From Halomicroarcula saliterrae (GTDB lineage Archaea > Halobacteriota > Halobacteria > Halobacteriales > Haloarculaceae): a stretch of 64,000 nt of DNA. A program made the translations under genes and the position numbers. Where the stretch lies: NCBI RefSeq assembly GCF_031624395.1, contig NZ_JAMQON010000006.1, forward strand, positions 62,001 to 126,000, written 5' to 3'. Positions 16,756 to 27,100 of this stretch are shown here, piece by piece (within the stretch, counting starts at the first letter, position 1; each line of letters opens with the position of its first letter). Below the pieces are notes generated by a model that searched no databases, was not told the origin of the DNA, and worked only from the letters and a program-made list of their open reading frames with translations.

Positions 16756-18018
16756 GTGACACACGACGGCACGGAGACACCTGACGAGTGCACGGCCGGT
16801 TTCGTCGTACAGAACAACTTCCCCGTCGACCGTGAGGTCCGGACGCGACGGATAGCGAAGACGCTCGACGACAGTCGGGACTCCGTCGTCGTCTTCGCAC
16901 GGAACACGGCCGAGGACCCCGACCGGGGGGAGATAGCGGACGAGCGCCGGACACGGCGCGAGCAACTGTCGTACGCGATAGTCCGCCGGTTCTCCTGGCT
17001 CGCATCGACGCCCGTGTCCGGGCTCGTCCTGGCGCCGGTTCCGGTCAACCCGGTGTGGACACTGTGGCTCCTGCTGGAGTTCTACAGGTACGATATCGAC
17101 GTCGCCATCTCGGGCGACCTCATGGCCGGCGTTCCGACAGCTGTCGCGGCCAAACTGCTCGGGAGGCCGATGGTCATCGACGTCAGGGAGAACTACGTCG
17201 CTCTGGCGAAGACGCTTCCGACCGACTCGCTGTTCGACCGCGTCGCTCAGGACGAGCGGACGGTCCGCGCGCTCGAACGCGTGACGCTGTGGCTCGCCGA
17301 CGAAGTGTGGGTCGTGGTCGAAGAGCGCCGCGAGCAGCTCGTCGAGGCGGGCGTCCCGGCGTCGAAGGTCACCGTCGTCAGCAACACCCCCGAACTGCCG
17401 GCGACGGAGTCACCGGAACGGGACGCAGACGACGCGTCGGACGAGTTCGGGTGGCCCGGGTTGACGCTCGTCTACCTCGGTTTCATCAACGAGTACCGGG
17501 GCCTCGACCTGCTCCTCGACGCGGTCGCAGCGATGGACGCGAACGGCGAGGCGGACGTCCACCTCGCCATCGCCGGGGAAGGGCCACACCGAGCGCAACT
17601 GGAGACCCGCTGTGAGCGCCTGGGCATCGAGGACCACGTGACCTTCGTCGGCTGGGTCGAGCCGAGTCAGGCGCCCGCATTTCTCGCCGCCGGGGATGTC
17701 GGCGTCATCCCGCACGTCGTGACGCCGCTTACAACCTACACAGTCCCGAACAAACTCTTCGACTACATGCGCGCGGGCCTCCCGGTCCTCGCGACGGATA
17801 TGGACCCCGTCCGTCGCATCGTGACTGAGGAAGAGTGCGGCGTTATTCTGCCCCGAGACCCGTCCGATTCGGAGGTCGTCGCTGCAATCCGAGAGCTCGA
17901 AGCGAGCGGTCCGGCCGACCTCGGTGACAACGGCCGCCAGGCCGTCTCCCGCCGCTACAACTGGGACCACGACGCCCAGCGAGTCCGAGCCACGGTGTCC
18001 GAACTCCGCCCGGAGTGA
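16756..18018 (+). CDS. Family 4 glycosyltransferase
   Basis: A 420-aa GT-B enzyme with a GTG start at 16756, 48 bases after the DUF1616 gene. The N-terminal domain has PVDREVRTRRIAKTL and VIDVRENY; the C-terminal domain has LTLVYLGFINEYRGLDLLLDA, LAIAGEGPHRAQLE, VTFVGWVEPSQAPAFLAAGDVGVIPH, and PNKLFDYMRAGLPVLATD with the E/D-type nucleotide-sugar site. These are standard GT4 motifs. It likely extends the lipid-linked glycan in the cytoplasm. Donor and acceptor are unknown. Confidence 0.92.
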   Translation: MTHDGTETPDECTAGFVVQNNFPVDREVRTRRIAKTLDDSRDSVVVFARNTAEDPDRGEIADERRTRREQLSYAIVRRFSWLASTPVSGLVLAPVPVNPVWTLWLLLEFYRYDIDVAISGDLMAGVPTAVAAKLLGRPMVIDVRENYVALAKTLPTDSLFDRVAQDERTVRALERVTLWLADEVWVVVEERREQLVEAGVPASKVTVVSNTPELPATESPERDADDASDEFGWPGLTLVYLGFINEYRGLDLLLDAVAAMDANGEADVHLAIAGEGPHRAQLETRCERLGIEDHVTFVGWVEPSQAPAFLAAGDVGVIPHVVTPLTTYTVPNKLFDYMRAGLPVLATDMDPVRRIVTEEECGVILPRDPSDSEVVAAIRELEASGPADLGDNGRQAVSRRYNWDHDAQRVRATVSELRPE

Positions 18019-18166
18019 GGTGTCGCCGGCGGCGTTCCGCCTGCCGTCGTTCGTCCGGATATCGACCGATAGCGGGGGCTAAAACGGCGAAAACGCCGAA
18101 ACGACGGGTTGGTGGTGGCGTATACTGGGCATTACTATTGGGCTATTCGAGAACTATCAGCTGCAG

Positions 18167-18952
18167 ATGGATTTCAGCATTGTCACACCGGTGTACAACG
18201 ACCCCCGCATCCGAAGCACCATCGACTCCGTCCGGGCACAGCGGACTGATTTCGACGTCGAACACGTCGTGGTCGACGGGCAGTCCACCGACGAGACCGT
18301 CGGGATTATCGAGCGGTCACGCGACGAGATAGACACCCTCGTCCGGCAGGACGACGACGGCGTCTACGACGCGATGAACACGGGTATCGAAGCGGCCACC
18401 GGCGACGTCGTCGGTATCCTGAACGCCGACGACCGCTATCAGGACGCCGCCGTGTTGCAGGACATCCACGACCGGCTCCGGGAGACGGGCGCCGAGACCG
18501 CGTACGGTGACCTGGTGTACGTCGACGACAGCGACGACGTGGTTCGCTACTGGGAGAGCGGTCAGTTCAGACCGTACAAGTTCTACCTGGGGTGGCTACC
18601 GCCACACCCGACGTTTTTCGTCCGGCGGTCGCTGTACGAGCGCTACGGGACCTTCGATAAGTCGCTCCACATCGCGGGCGACTACGAGCTCATGCTCCGG
18701 CTGTTGCGGAAACACGACGTCTCGACCGCGTACGTCGACCGCGTGCTCGTCCGGATGGCCAACGGCGGACAGAGCAACGAGTCGGTCGGCAACATGCTTC
18801 TGGCCGTCAGAGAGATGTACGACTCGTGGCGGAAACACCGGCTCGCGGGCCGATACGTCGCCCCGTTCCTGCATCCGGTCGAGAAGCTGCCGCAGTTCGT
18901 CCGGGACCCGCCGGGCGACGCAGTCGAGACGCAGCTGTTCACCCGTAGCTAG
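18167..18952 (+). CDS. Family 2 glycosyltransferase (WcaA-like)
   Basis: A 261-aa GT2 enzyme. It begins MDFSIVTPVYNDPRIRSTIDSV, continues VVDGQSTDET, and has GVYDAMNTGIEAATGDVVGILNADD with the metal-binding ADD motif. FFVRRSLYERYGTFD and IAGDYELMLRL (catalytic D/E region) follow. This matches the WcaA/colanic-acid type of GT2. Its stop overlaps the convergent GH26-like gene by four bases (18949-18952). Confidence 0.9.
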   Translation: MDFSIVTPVYNDPRIRSTIDSVRAQRTDFDVEHVVVDGQSTDETVGIIERSRDEIDTLVRQDDDGVYDAMNTGIEAATGDVVGILNADDRYQDAAVLQDIHDRLRETGAETAYGDLVYVDDSDDVVRYWESGQFRPYKFYLGWLPPHPTFFVRRSLYERYGTFDKSLHIAGDYELMLRLLRKHDVSTAYVDRVLVRMANGGQSNESVGNMLLAVREMYDSWRKHRLAGRYVAPFLHPVEKLPQFVRDPPGDAVETQLFTRS

Positions 18953-20082
18953 CTCGACGACCCGGCGTCCGGATTCCCGAACAGTCGGCGAAACGCCGCC
19001 GACGCGTCGCGAAACAGCGGATACTCGGTGCTGGTGTGACCCCGTGCCGGCCCGACGTACGACGGGCCGCTGGTCCACGACCAGGTGTTGTGCCACCCGA
19101 CGACGTCTTCGTTCTCCGTCATCCAGCTGTCGAAGTTCCGGAAGAACTGGGGGTTGTCGCCGCCGCCGGGTGTCGACCAGCTCTGGGCCATGACACCGTA
19201 CTCCGGGAACACCAGTGTCTTGTCGTGCTCCCGGGCGAAATCCGCCCAGAAATTGAGCCCGAAGTTCGCGTCCCGCCCTTCGAGGAGGCGCTCCCAGGTA
19301 CACTCTCTGTGGCGACGACGACAGCCGTCGTCACACTGCTCCGGGTAGGGGTAGCAGTCGCCCTTGTCGTAGAAGGTGAGGCCGACCTCGTCGACCCACT
19401 CGTCCCCGGGATAGGCCTTCGGTGCGGCCAGCTGTCGCTTCCAGATGTCGGGCGCCCAGACGAACGTGAACGCGGCGCCCGACACCGACCGCATGGGTCT
19501 GACTATCCCTTTCCACGCCTCGACGAACAGCTCCGGCCGACTGACGGCAGTACCTGGGCTCCAGTTACCGTTGAACTCGGCGCCAAACCGGAGATGCGCG
19601 TCCGCGAGCCCGTTGTCGACCAGCTCGCGGGCGAGCCGCCGGTACTTCCCGGCGAACTCGCCGGCGGCGACCTGTTCTAGCTCGGCCCCGTCCGGAAACA
19701 TGCTGAAGGTGATGATCGGGTGGCGGTCGGCGAACACCGACTGCAGGTCGATCTTCAGTGGCCAGTTTTCGACCCAGTAGTCGTCCCAGCTGTTGCGAAA
19801 CAGCGCGACGGAGTAGTAGTCGACCGTCCGGCCGAACCAGTTCTCCCACGCCTTCAGTGTCCGGTCGTTTCCGAGGTAGATGCCGACGCCCGGGGACTGA
19901 TTTCCCCGTCTCTCGCTTCGCTGTGTGCCTTCCGGTGTCTCGTCTCCCTCCGGCGATTCCGTCTCTCCGACGAGGGTGCCACAGCCCGCGAGCGAACTGC
20001 TCGCGGCCGCTCCGGCGCACCCGGCGGCCAGTCTGGAGAGGAAGGTCCGCCTGTCCGTCGACCGTGTCGTGTCCTGTTTCAT
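18949..20082 (-). CDS. Tat lipoprotein, GH26-like glycoside hydrolase
   Basis: A 377-aa protein starting at the ATG at 20082 (MKQDTTRST). The signal has DRRTFLSRLAAG and a lipobox ending LAGC near residue 31, so it should be Tat-exported and lipid-anchored. The catalytic domain resembles GH26 (mannanase family, clan A): RFGAEFNGNWSPG contains the likely acid/base Glu169, and VFPEYGVM the likely nucleophile Glu294. Conserved FTFVWAPD lies between them. It probably trims or releases the polysaccharide at the cell surface. It is related to the gene at 22514. Upstream in-frame codons to 20382 lack coding character. Confidence 0.82.
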   Translation of the reverse strand: MKQDTTRSTDRRTFLSRLAAGCAGAAASSSLAGCGTLVGETESPEGDETPEGTQRSERRGNQSPGVGIYLGNDRTLKAWENWFGRTVDYYSVALFRNSWDDYWVENWPLKIDLQSVFADRHPIITFSMFPDGAELEQVAAGEFAGKYRRLARELVDNGLADAHLRFGAEFNGNWSPGTAVSRPELFVEAWKGIVRPMRSVSGAAFTFVWAPDIWKRQLAAPKAYPGDEWVDEVGLTFYDKGDCYPYPEQCDDGCRRRHRECTWERLLEGRDANFGLNFWADFAREHDKTLVFPEYGVMAQSWSTPGGGDNPQFFRNFDSWMTENEDVVGWHNTWSWTSGPSYVGPARGHTSTEYPLFRDASAAFRRLFGNPDAGSSS

Positions 20083-20435
20083 TGCTCTATCGCAACCGAC
20101 GAAACCGATGGCTGGCGCAGCCAGTGGTGTGCCCGTACCTCCGAGACTGTAGTAGAGTGTAGCATGAGTGTTTGAGGGTTCACGGTTCGCCGAGCGGGGT
20201 CGTATCCGTGAGCTTCGGGTATGCAAAGTATCGACCAGTAGATAAGAAGGCGGTGAGTAATCGTCGCTACGGGGCGGCGACCGTCCGGCCCCGTCGCTTC
20301 GTCGCCGCCGCTTTCCCCCACCGACTGTGAACCCACCGCTCAGCTCTGTTGTCCGTCCGTCTCCGGCGATCGACGCCACCACCGAGCGGTTAGAAGACCT
20401 ATTACTTTCAATTCATACGCGGACGCTCCTGTTGA
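20083..20435. other. Divergent intergenic region, GH26-like and polytopic protein genes
   Basis: About 350 bases without a gene. The AT-rich ATTACTTTCAATTCA at 20401-20415 lies about 27 bases before the ATG at 20436 and is a good TATA candidate for that gene. Lower-GC sequence at 20140-20250 is likely the leftward promoter. No repeats or stable hairpins were seen. Confidence 0.5.
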
Positions 20436-22430
20436 ATGAAACTCGTCACGCGCGGGTCACTGTGTCGGTTGGCCTATCCCGCCTTCATCGGTGTCGCACT
20501 GCTCGGCTCGGCGGTCGCGTTCACCCTGCTGGGCCCCATCGTGGGTATCAAGAGCACGTACGTCTTCCTCGGACTGCTCCTCTCCGGGGGTCTGTTTTAT
20601 ACGTATCACAGCACCACCGTCCCGACGACCTTGCGCCCGATGCAGGTCTCCAGAACCCGGGTGCTCGGCAAGAGCGTGTTCGTGCTCGTGTTGCTCGCCG
20701 TCACCGCCGTTCCGGCAGCGCGGGCGTTCGGAATCGAGACGGTGGTCGCCCAGCTGGCCGTCCTGCTGTTTCTGGTGCCCGCCGGCTATCTGGCCCTCGC
20801 ACTGCAGTTCCGGTGGGAGCCGCCGGCGGGGCGCACGCTCGCACAAATCCTCGCGCTCTTCTCGGTCACTCCTATCGTCAAGTATCAGTCGACGGGGTTC
20901 TACGCCAGCAGCGGGGACACGCCGGGGCACGTGTATCTCATAGAGCAAGTGGTCAGAAACGGCACCTGGCAGGCTATCCCCACGAAATCGTTCTATCACT
21001 ACTTCCCCGGTCTGCACACGATGCTCGGCTCGATGAGCGCCCTCACCGGTCTCTCCCCGTACGACGTGTATATGCTCGCCGGGATAGCGACGTACTGTGT
21101 CGTCATCGCCGTCGCGTACCTCTTTGCGCGACTGCTGTTTGACAACCGGGTGCTCGCGCTGTGTATCGCGCTGGCGATGAGCCTCCTCCTTCCGATTATC
21201 ACCCACGCGTCGTACTTCTATCCACAGGCGCTCGCGGTCGCCGTCGCGCTCATCCTGTTGCTTCTCTCGTATCGCGGGTCGGCTGACGCGAACAACTACT
21301 GGGCGTACATGGTACTGGCCGCCCTCCTGGTGGGCCAGCTGTGGGTGACTCATCACCTGACCGTGGTGTTGTTCGTCCCCGTCCTCGTGGCCCTGATCGC
21401 CGGCCCGCGACTCGTGAGCCGATTCGGTCCCGACGACGCGACCGCTGTCAGACCTGTCTCGTCCCCGCTCGTGGTGTGGGTCGCCGGAAGCGTCGCCTAC
21501 TGGCTCGGGCGCGACGTGTTCATCGCGCCGTTCGTCGGTTCGGTCGTGGACGTCCTCTCCGGGCCACTGATCGCGACCGGCTCCGGCGACGAGACAGCGG
21601 TCGTTCCGGTCAAAACACTCGGGCAGTCGCTCCCGGAGTCGACGGTCGGCACTGCGCTACTGAGCGTGTTCAGCCCGAGCGGTATCTACAACCTCCTGTT
21701 GGTCTGTACGGTGTCGTTCGCCGCCATCACGGTCATCTACCGACTCGAACGATACCGTCGCGTGATACCGTTCCTCGTTCTCGGCGTGGGCGGCTCGCTG
21801 CTACTGCTGCGGACGCCGCTCGTCATCAACGGGCTCGACAGGACACATCTGCCACTCAGCATCTTCATCGCGTTCCTCCTCGGAATCGCCCTCTTTCGGC
21901 TCCTGCCGAACGCCGACGCCACGCTCTCACAGCTCGCTCCGGTGCTCGTCGTCTTCCTCTTCCTGACGACTTCCGCGACGCTGGTGGCTTCGCCCCACGT
22001 GTACGAACTCCACTCCGGGCCGGACCTCTGGGAAGGGCGCCCGCTCCCCGAGGAACAGATCGATTTCTCCCAGCAGGAAATGCGGAGCTTCGAACAGAGC
22101 TCGGCGTACCTCGAAGAGCGAGACGCCGTGGTCGCGTCGGACTGGCGGACACAGATCGGGCTGGAACGGTACGGCACCGACTCGAAGAGTATGCGGGTAC
22201 GGGACGGACAGGTAACCATGGAGGCGGACCTCCTCATGTACCGGAGTCGCTGGCCGGACCACAGCCTCCGGCTCATTCCGGGGGGACCGCCGGTCCCGCT
22301 GATCACCGTCGTCGTCGACAGAGCGTGGCTCGACCGGACCGTTCGGACGGAAAACAAGGTCTACACGACCGGTGAGGTCGGCATGTTAGCCGACCGGAGC
22401 GGGGGCGACCTGCGGCGCTCCCCGGGGTAG
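20436..22430 (+). CDS. Large polytopic membrane protein, cluster A (GT-C or polymerase-like)
   Basis: A 664-aa protein with about a dozen hydrophobic segments in residues 1-500 and a soluble C-terminal tail of about 150 residues. After the second pair of helices comes a loop with SSGDTPGHVYLIEQVVRNGTW and FYHYFPGLHTMLG, which resembles the first external loop of GT-C glycosyltransferases (PMT/Wzy/oligosaccharyltransferase-like). The tail contains YLEERDAVVASDWRTQIGL. It is a paralogue of the cluster B protein at 36515. No classical Wzy or ligase is seen in either cluster, so this is the best candidate for polymerase or glycan transferase. Function inferred only. Confidence 0.75.
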   Translation: MKLVTRGSLCRLAYPAFIGVALLGSAVAFTLLGPIVGIKSTYVFLGLLLSGGLFYTYHSTTVPTTLRPMQVSRTRVLGKSVFVLVLLAVTAVPAARAFGIETVVAQLAVLLFLVPAGYLALALQFRWEPPAGRTLAQILALFSVTPIVKYQSTGFYASSGDTPGHVYLIEQVVRNGTWQAIPTKSFYHYFPGLHTMLGSMSALTGLSPYDVYMLAGIATYCVVIAVAYLFARLLFDNRVLALCIALAMSLLLPIITHASYFYPQALAVAVALILLLLSYRGSADANNYWAYMVLAALLVGQLWVTHHLTVVLFVPVLVALIAGPRLVSRFGPDDATAVRPVSSPLVVWVAGSVAYWLGRDVFIAPFVGSVVDVLSGPLIATGSGDETAVVPVKTLGQSLPESTVGTALLSVFSPSGIYNLLLVCTVSFAAITVIYRLERYRRVIPFLVLGVGGSLLLLRTPLVINGLDRTHLPLSIFIAFLLGIALFRLLPNADATLSQLAPVLVVFLFLTTSATLVASPHVYELHSGPDLWEGRPLPEEQIDFSQQEMRSFEQSSAYLEERDAVVASDWRTQIGLERYGTDSKSMRVRDGQVTMEADLLMYRSRWPDHSLRLIPGGPPVPLITVVVDRAWLDRTVRTENKVYTTGEVGMLADRSGGDLRRSPG

Positions 22431-22513
22431 TTCGTCTTTCAGGCGTCTCCGCTCGCGCCGTTTCGGGGTCGGTCGCCGGCTCGGCCGCTCCGACGAGCCA
22501 GCGGAGTCGGCCG

Positions 22514-23614
22514 TTACCGGTCCCCTTCGAGCTGGTCTATCCGCGCCGCGAGGTCCTGGATATCCGTCTCTATCTTCGCGAAGTTCTCGTTCAGCGGCAC
22601 GTGCCACTCCAGCATCCCCTTCGAGGGCTTGTTGTACCCGCCGTACGTGTCGTCCGTGGTGTCGGTGTCGGTGGGCTCCTCTTCGGTCGGGGTCGGCTCC
22701 GTCCCGATTCGCTGACTGACGAGGTCACGGAAGCGGTCCGAGGACTGTTCGAGTCCGTCGGCGTCTCGCGGGAAGATGGTGTGGTAGTTGTTGTTCCAGA
22801 GCGTCTGGTACTCCCACCCGTTGTCGCGCCCGTAGTCCAGCATCTGCTGGATGAAGTAGGGGTTGTCGTAGCCGGAGGCGTTCGGGAAGGGGGTGCTGTC
22901 GCCCATACAGCCCCACTCGAAGGTGCCGCCGACTTTCGTGTTCCGCGCCTGTGCGAACTCCTCCCAGCGGCCGATGTCCGCCAGCTGGACCTCCTGCCAG
23001 GCCTGTTCGCGCTCCGCCTGCGTCGACGGACCGCCGTCGGTGTAACCGTACCACGTGTCGTAGAACGTGGGACAGACGAGCGGCTCGTCGGCGCCCGCGG
23101 GCCAGGACGGCGCATCGACCGGCCACGACTCGGGACCGACCCCCAGGTCAGCCCCGTCGGGGGAGAACGTGAAAGTGAACTCCGCCCCGTCGACCGACTG
23201 CATCTCCCGGACGACGCGGGCCAGTCCCTCAGCGTAGTTCGCCGGGTCGTTCGGGTAGCGGCCCGACCAGCTCATGTTGAACTCGCCGCTGGGCCTGATG
23301 ATGGTGTCCGCCATTCCGATATCGACGAGCTGCTGTGCGAGCTTCCGGTGCTTGTCGTCGTGTGTTCCGTCCGCCGCCGCCGAGTAGTCTCTCAGATTGC
23401 CCCCCTGAAACTCGTAGTGGAGCACTAGCTGCCGGCCGGTCTGCCCGAAGACGCGTTCGAGCGTCGCCCGTTTGTTCGAGTCGCCCCACGTGATACCGTC
23501 GAGGCCCCACTGTCCCTCGTTCCACGTCGTTACGATGAGGTCGACCTGCGTTCCGAGCCATGCTTCGATATCTTCGATTTCCGATTCGCGAATGCTGAGA
23601 ATTCCGTGTTTCAT
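22514..23614 (-). CDS. GH26-like glycoside hydrolase with C-terminal VPLNENF module
   Basis: A 366-aa protein without a signal peptide (MKHGILSIRESE). Residues ~1-300 are related to the GH26-like lipoprotein nearby: RPSGEFNMSW holds the likely acid/base Glu111 and GGTFEWGCM the likely nucleophile Glu233, with FTFTFSPDG and GYDNPYF also shared. An acidic Thr/Pro/Glu linker (about 305-323) leads to a 43-residue tail: Y-x-KPSKGMLEWHVPLNENF at about 327-345 followed by a short heptad-like helix. The same W-x-VPLNENF motif is at the N-terminus of the cluster B protein at 38628. How it leaves the cell is unclear. Confidence 0.78.
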   Translation of the reverse strand: MKHGILSIRESEIEDIEAWLGTQVDLIVTTWNEGQWGLDGITWGDSNKRATLERVFGQTGRQLVLHYEFQGGNLRDYSAAADGTHDDKHRKLAQQLVDIGMADTIIRPSGEFNMSWSGRYPNDPANYAEGLARVVREMQSVDGAEFTFTFSPDGADLGVGPESWPVDAPSWPAGADEPLVCPTFYDTWYGYTDGGPSTQAEREQAWQEVQLADIGRWEEFAQARNTKVGGTFEWGCMGDSTPFPNASGYDNPYFIQQMLDYGRDNGWEYQTLWNNNYHTIFPRDADGLEQSSDRFRDLVSQRIGTEPTPTEEEPTDTDTTDDTYGGYNKPSKGMLEWHVPLNENFAKIETDIQDLAARIDQLEGDR

Positions 23615-24140
23615 TGTGATGAAGTGTTGGTGGTAGTTCCGAATTCAGATACTAGTGGAATACTGTCAATCATCCAGTTAGTCGTGTCAGTGAGCCGGCC
23701 GCACCGACTGTCCGCCTCGATCTCTGCTGGTGGTTCTCCGTGGTCATCCAATAACTCCTAGTAGGCCAAATCTACTTAACGAAATTTACACGTATGCTGC
23801 TGAATAGCTACGCTTGGAGATAGTTGATGGCGTTTTCCGCGCCGTTTGTTTACCAGATAGAGAGCGGTAGGAACGTGCTACCTCAAGTTTTAGTTACACT
23901 ATACCGGAGCGGAGACGACCCTGAACCGGCGGTAAACTCGCCCGCTCGGAACAGTCAAATCTCTGCTACGAACGACGAGCTCCGACAGAAATAAAAGATA
24001 TCTGATGTATCCTAATACCGGCACAGCCCCGAGTGCGAACTGCGGTTCCGTCCGGGCCGAATGGCGCCCACCACGGCAGTCCGACGACCCGGTCCCCCCG
24101 CCGGGGCGCGCTGCGTGACGGGTCCTCGCTCTCGGTCGGC
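23615..24140. other. 526-bp AT-rich intergenic region between cluster A and the glucoamylase gene
   Basis: There is no gene. Most of 23615-24020 is clearly AT-richer than the flanks (for example CTACTTAACGAAATTTACAC near 23772 and GAAATAAAAGATATCTGATG near 23990). It contains the promoter of the leftward GH26-like gene at its left end and the downstream region of the leftward glucoamylase gene at its right end. The low GC and lack of genes fit a joint between imported and resident DNA. Confidence 0.5.
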
Positions 24141-27100
24141 CTACAGGCTCATCCGCCAGACGGTCGTTCCGGCCGCTTCGAGGTCCGCCTTGTCCGCGGC
24201 GGCGACGATAATCTGATTCTCGCCGGGTTCGACGGCCAGTGCCTCCTCGAACTTCCCGTCCTCGACGTCGACGATGACGCTGTCGACGGGCGTCTTGATG
24301 ACGACGCGAACGCCGGTCGTCTCACCTGAGACCACCAGTTCGTTGCCGCGGAACTGCGTGTCCACCCGCAGCGCCGGGCTGCGGTCGGGCTCGTTGAGCT
24401 CCTTCTCGCGGTAGCGCTCGTGGACGAAGTCGGGCGTCTCGACGGGCGTGCCCGCGCTGACGCCGTGGGCGAGCCGGATGTACTGGGCCATCGACCACGC
24501 GAGCGGGGTCGCCCCGCCGGTCCCCTGTCCGAACTCCCAGTTGTAGTCGGTGGCGTGTTCGCGGTCCCACACCTGCTCGGGAATCATCCGCCCGGAGTTC
24601 GCGAAGCGCTCCATGGCCCGAAGACAGACCTCCGGCTCGATGACGGGGTCGTCGAGTCGCAGTTCGTACTCCCCGCGCTCGCCGGTGAGGAGTGGCCACA
24701 GCCGGCCTTTCCCCTTGTGCTCGACCGACCACGGCGCACCGGGGTCGTCGCGGCCCCGCTCACCGTAGCCGTCGCCGTTGTACCGGTAGAACCCGGGCGA
24801 GTCCTCGACGTCGACGCGGATGGTGTCGTCGACCTCGGTGACGCTGTTTTGCATCACCTCGTCGTCGGCCGGCTTGATACCGAGCCGGACGAGGTCGAGG
24901 AACCCGCCGTCGATGATGTTTCGCTCGTCGAGGGTGGGGCCGTCGTTAGCGAGCGTCCGGAGGTGGCCCGCTTCGGGGTTGCCGTCCCGGGTGACCCGCG
25001 TGTAGTAGGGCGTGTTCTGGTGCTGGTCGGTCCCGGTCTCGGTGGCCGTCCAGTCCTCGACGTTGTTGGCCCAGTGATCGGCCAGCGCGAGCCAGACGAG
25101 GGCGTCGTCGTCCTCGCCCTCCTGCAGGGCGAGCTTGGCCGCACAGGCCAGCCCGGCGATCTCGGCCGCGATGGAGGACGGCGAGAAGCCGGCTTCCTCC
25201 TCCCAGCGCTCCTGGGCCGTCTGTGGCCCGTTCCGGGCCACGTAGTCGGCCGAGCGACGGAGGTTCTCGTAGCCGTAACTCACGTCGTCGAAGGTGATGC
25301 CCGCCTCGGCGAGGTGGTACGCCATCACCTGCGGGTAGGAGATGTTGTCCATCTGCTCGCCGCCCCAGCGGGTGAGGCCGTTCACGTAGGTGTTCTGCGG
25401 GATGAAGCCGGCCTCGTCCTGCTGGAACTCGTAGATGTACTCCAGCTGCTGGGCGGCGATATCCAGCGACCCGACGGTGTCGAAGGCGGTAAAGACCTGA
25501 TAGAGGTCCCGCGACCAGACGAAGTTGTAGCCGTAGTTTTTCGGCTCGCCGGCGTGGACCGCATCGCCCCACGGCACCGACGGCGAGGCGATAGACGCCC
25601 CGTGGTAGGTCTTGTCTTCGACCGCCATCAGGGTCATGATGGCCGCTCGGTACTGGTTTGCCAGCTCCGGATGCGCGTTGACCGAGTCGGGCAGCTCCTT
25701 GTCCGAGAGATAGTCGGCCCAGCTCTGTGCGTACCCTTCCTCGACCGTCTCGTAGCCGCGGTCCAACGCACCGTCGGCCTCGCCGAGCGCGGCGGCCGTG
25801 TCCGCCCGCCGGGCGAAGCCGAGCGCGACGGTCTCGTTGGCCGTCGACCCGGTGCCCAGGCGGCCGATGAGCACGACGTTCTCGCCGTCGACGGACTCGA
25901 CGGGCTCGGGCAGTTCGCCCTCGTTGTAGAGAGCGTTCAGACGCTCGCTGCCGGCCGCACCGACCGTGGCCCAGTCGAACCGGCCCTCGGCTGCCATCGC
26001 CATCGCGACCGAGAGGGCGTCGCCGTTCTCGTCGACCAGCAGGTCGTTGTGCGTCTCTGCGGTGTAGGCCTGTGGGTTCCGGGCGACGAGGTGGTAGTTC
26101 TCGTCCTCGCCGTACCGGAGCCCGCGGTCGAACCGCTCGGTGCTGGTCAGCGCGATGTTCGCGGCAGAGAAGACGTCGTAGCTGTGGCCGTCCGTCGCCG
26201 TGAACTCGACGCTCGCCAGGATTGCGTCGTGTTGCGGGTCGGTGGCGTAGTCGACGGTCAGCTCCCAGGCGTGGCCCTGTCCGTCGCCGGTCTCGGTGAA
26301 GACGTGTCGGAACAGGAGCGCCTCGTCGTCGACCGGTTCGACGCTGCGTTCGATGGTGTCGTTGCTGCGCCGGTCTTCCTTGTGGGTCCGGGCCGCGTAG
26401 TCGGACTCGTCCTTACACCGGATGATGAAATCGAAGGTCCGCAGGTTCAGCAGGTCCACCTGCGGGAACCGCGCCTCGGTCAGCGCGCCCTCGGTGAGCG
26501 TGAACCAGACCCGCGACGGGTCCTGCGTGTCGTGGTCGGCGACGGTCCCGATACCGAACTTCTCGCCGGTCGTCCACGTCGGCTCCTCGCTCGGCCCCTC
26601 GGTCGTCGAGGAGGTGGTCGGCAGGGCGTTGAGGTCGTCGAGCAGCGCCGTCGCGTGGAGCCGGATGGCGTGTGACCAGCCAAGCGGCGTCGCGCTGTCG
26701 AGCTCGCCCGAATCGAAGGCCTGCTCGGCCAGATAGCCGGCGTCGGTCGCCAGCGGGCCGTCGTCGGCGATGAGCTCGTAGAGGTCGCTGCTGCGGTTGA
26801 GGTAGGCCTCGCCGTTCCCGCCGCGCTCGTTCAGCATGACGCCGACCTGGGCGGCCGAGACCGCGCCGATGCCGGTCGTCACGGACCAGACTTTCTCGCC
26901 GTCCTGTTCCTGCATCCGCCAGCGGTCGCCCTCGTAGCGGATGAGCCCGGCGACCTGGCTGTGGGGCGGGTTCCGGAACAGGGTGTCCAGCGTCGTGCTG
27001 ACGTGGTCTGCCAGCCGGTCGACCTGGTCGTCCGTGAGGCCGGCGTCCTCGATGGCGTCGTACTCGCGGAACGCGTCGGTGAGTTTCAGCGCGGCGGCGT

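Noticed and set aside
24420-26675. A 751-codon open frame on the plus strand opposite the glucoamylase gene
   Set aside because: It is antisense to a strongly supported GH15 protein and rich in Val, Arg and Gly without any domain, as expected from GC-rich codon bias.
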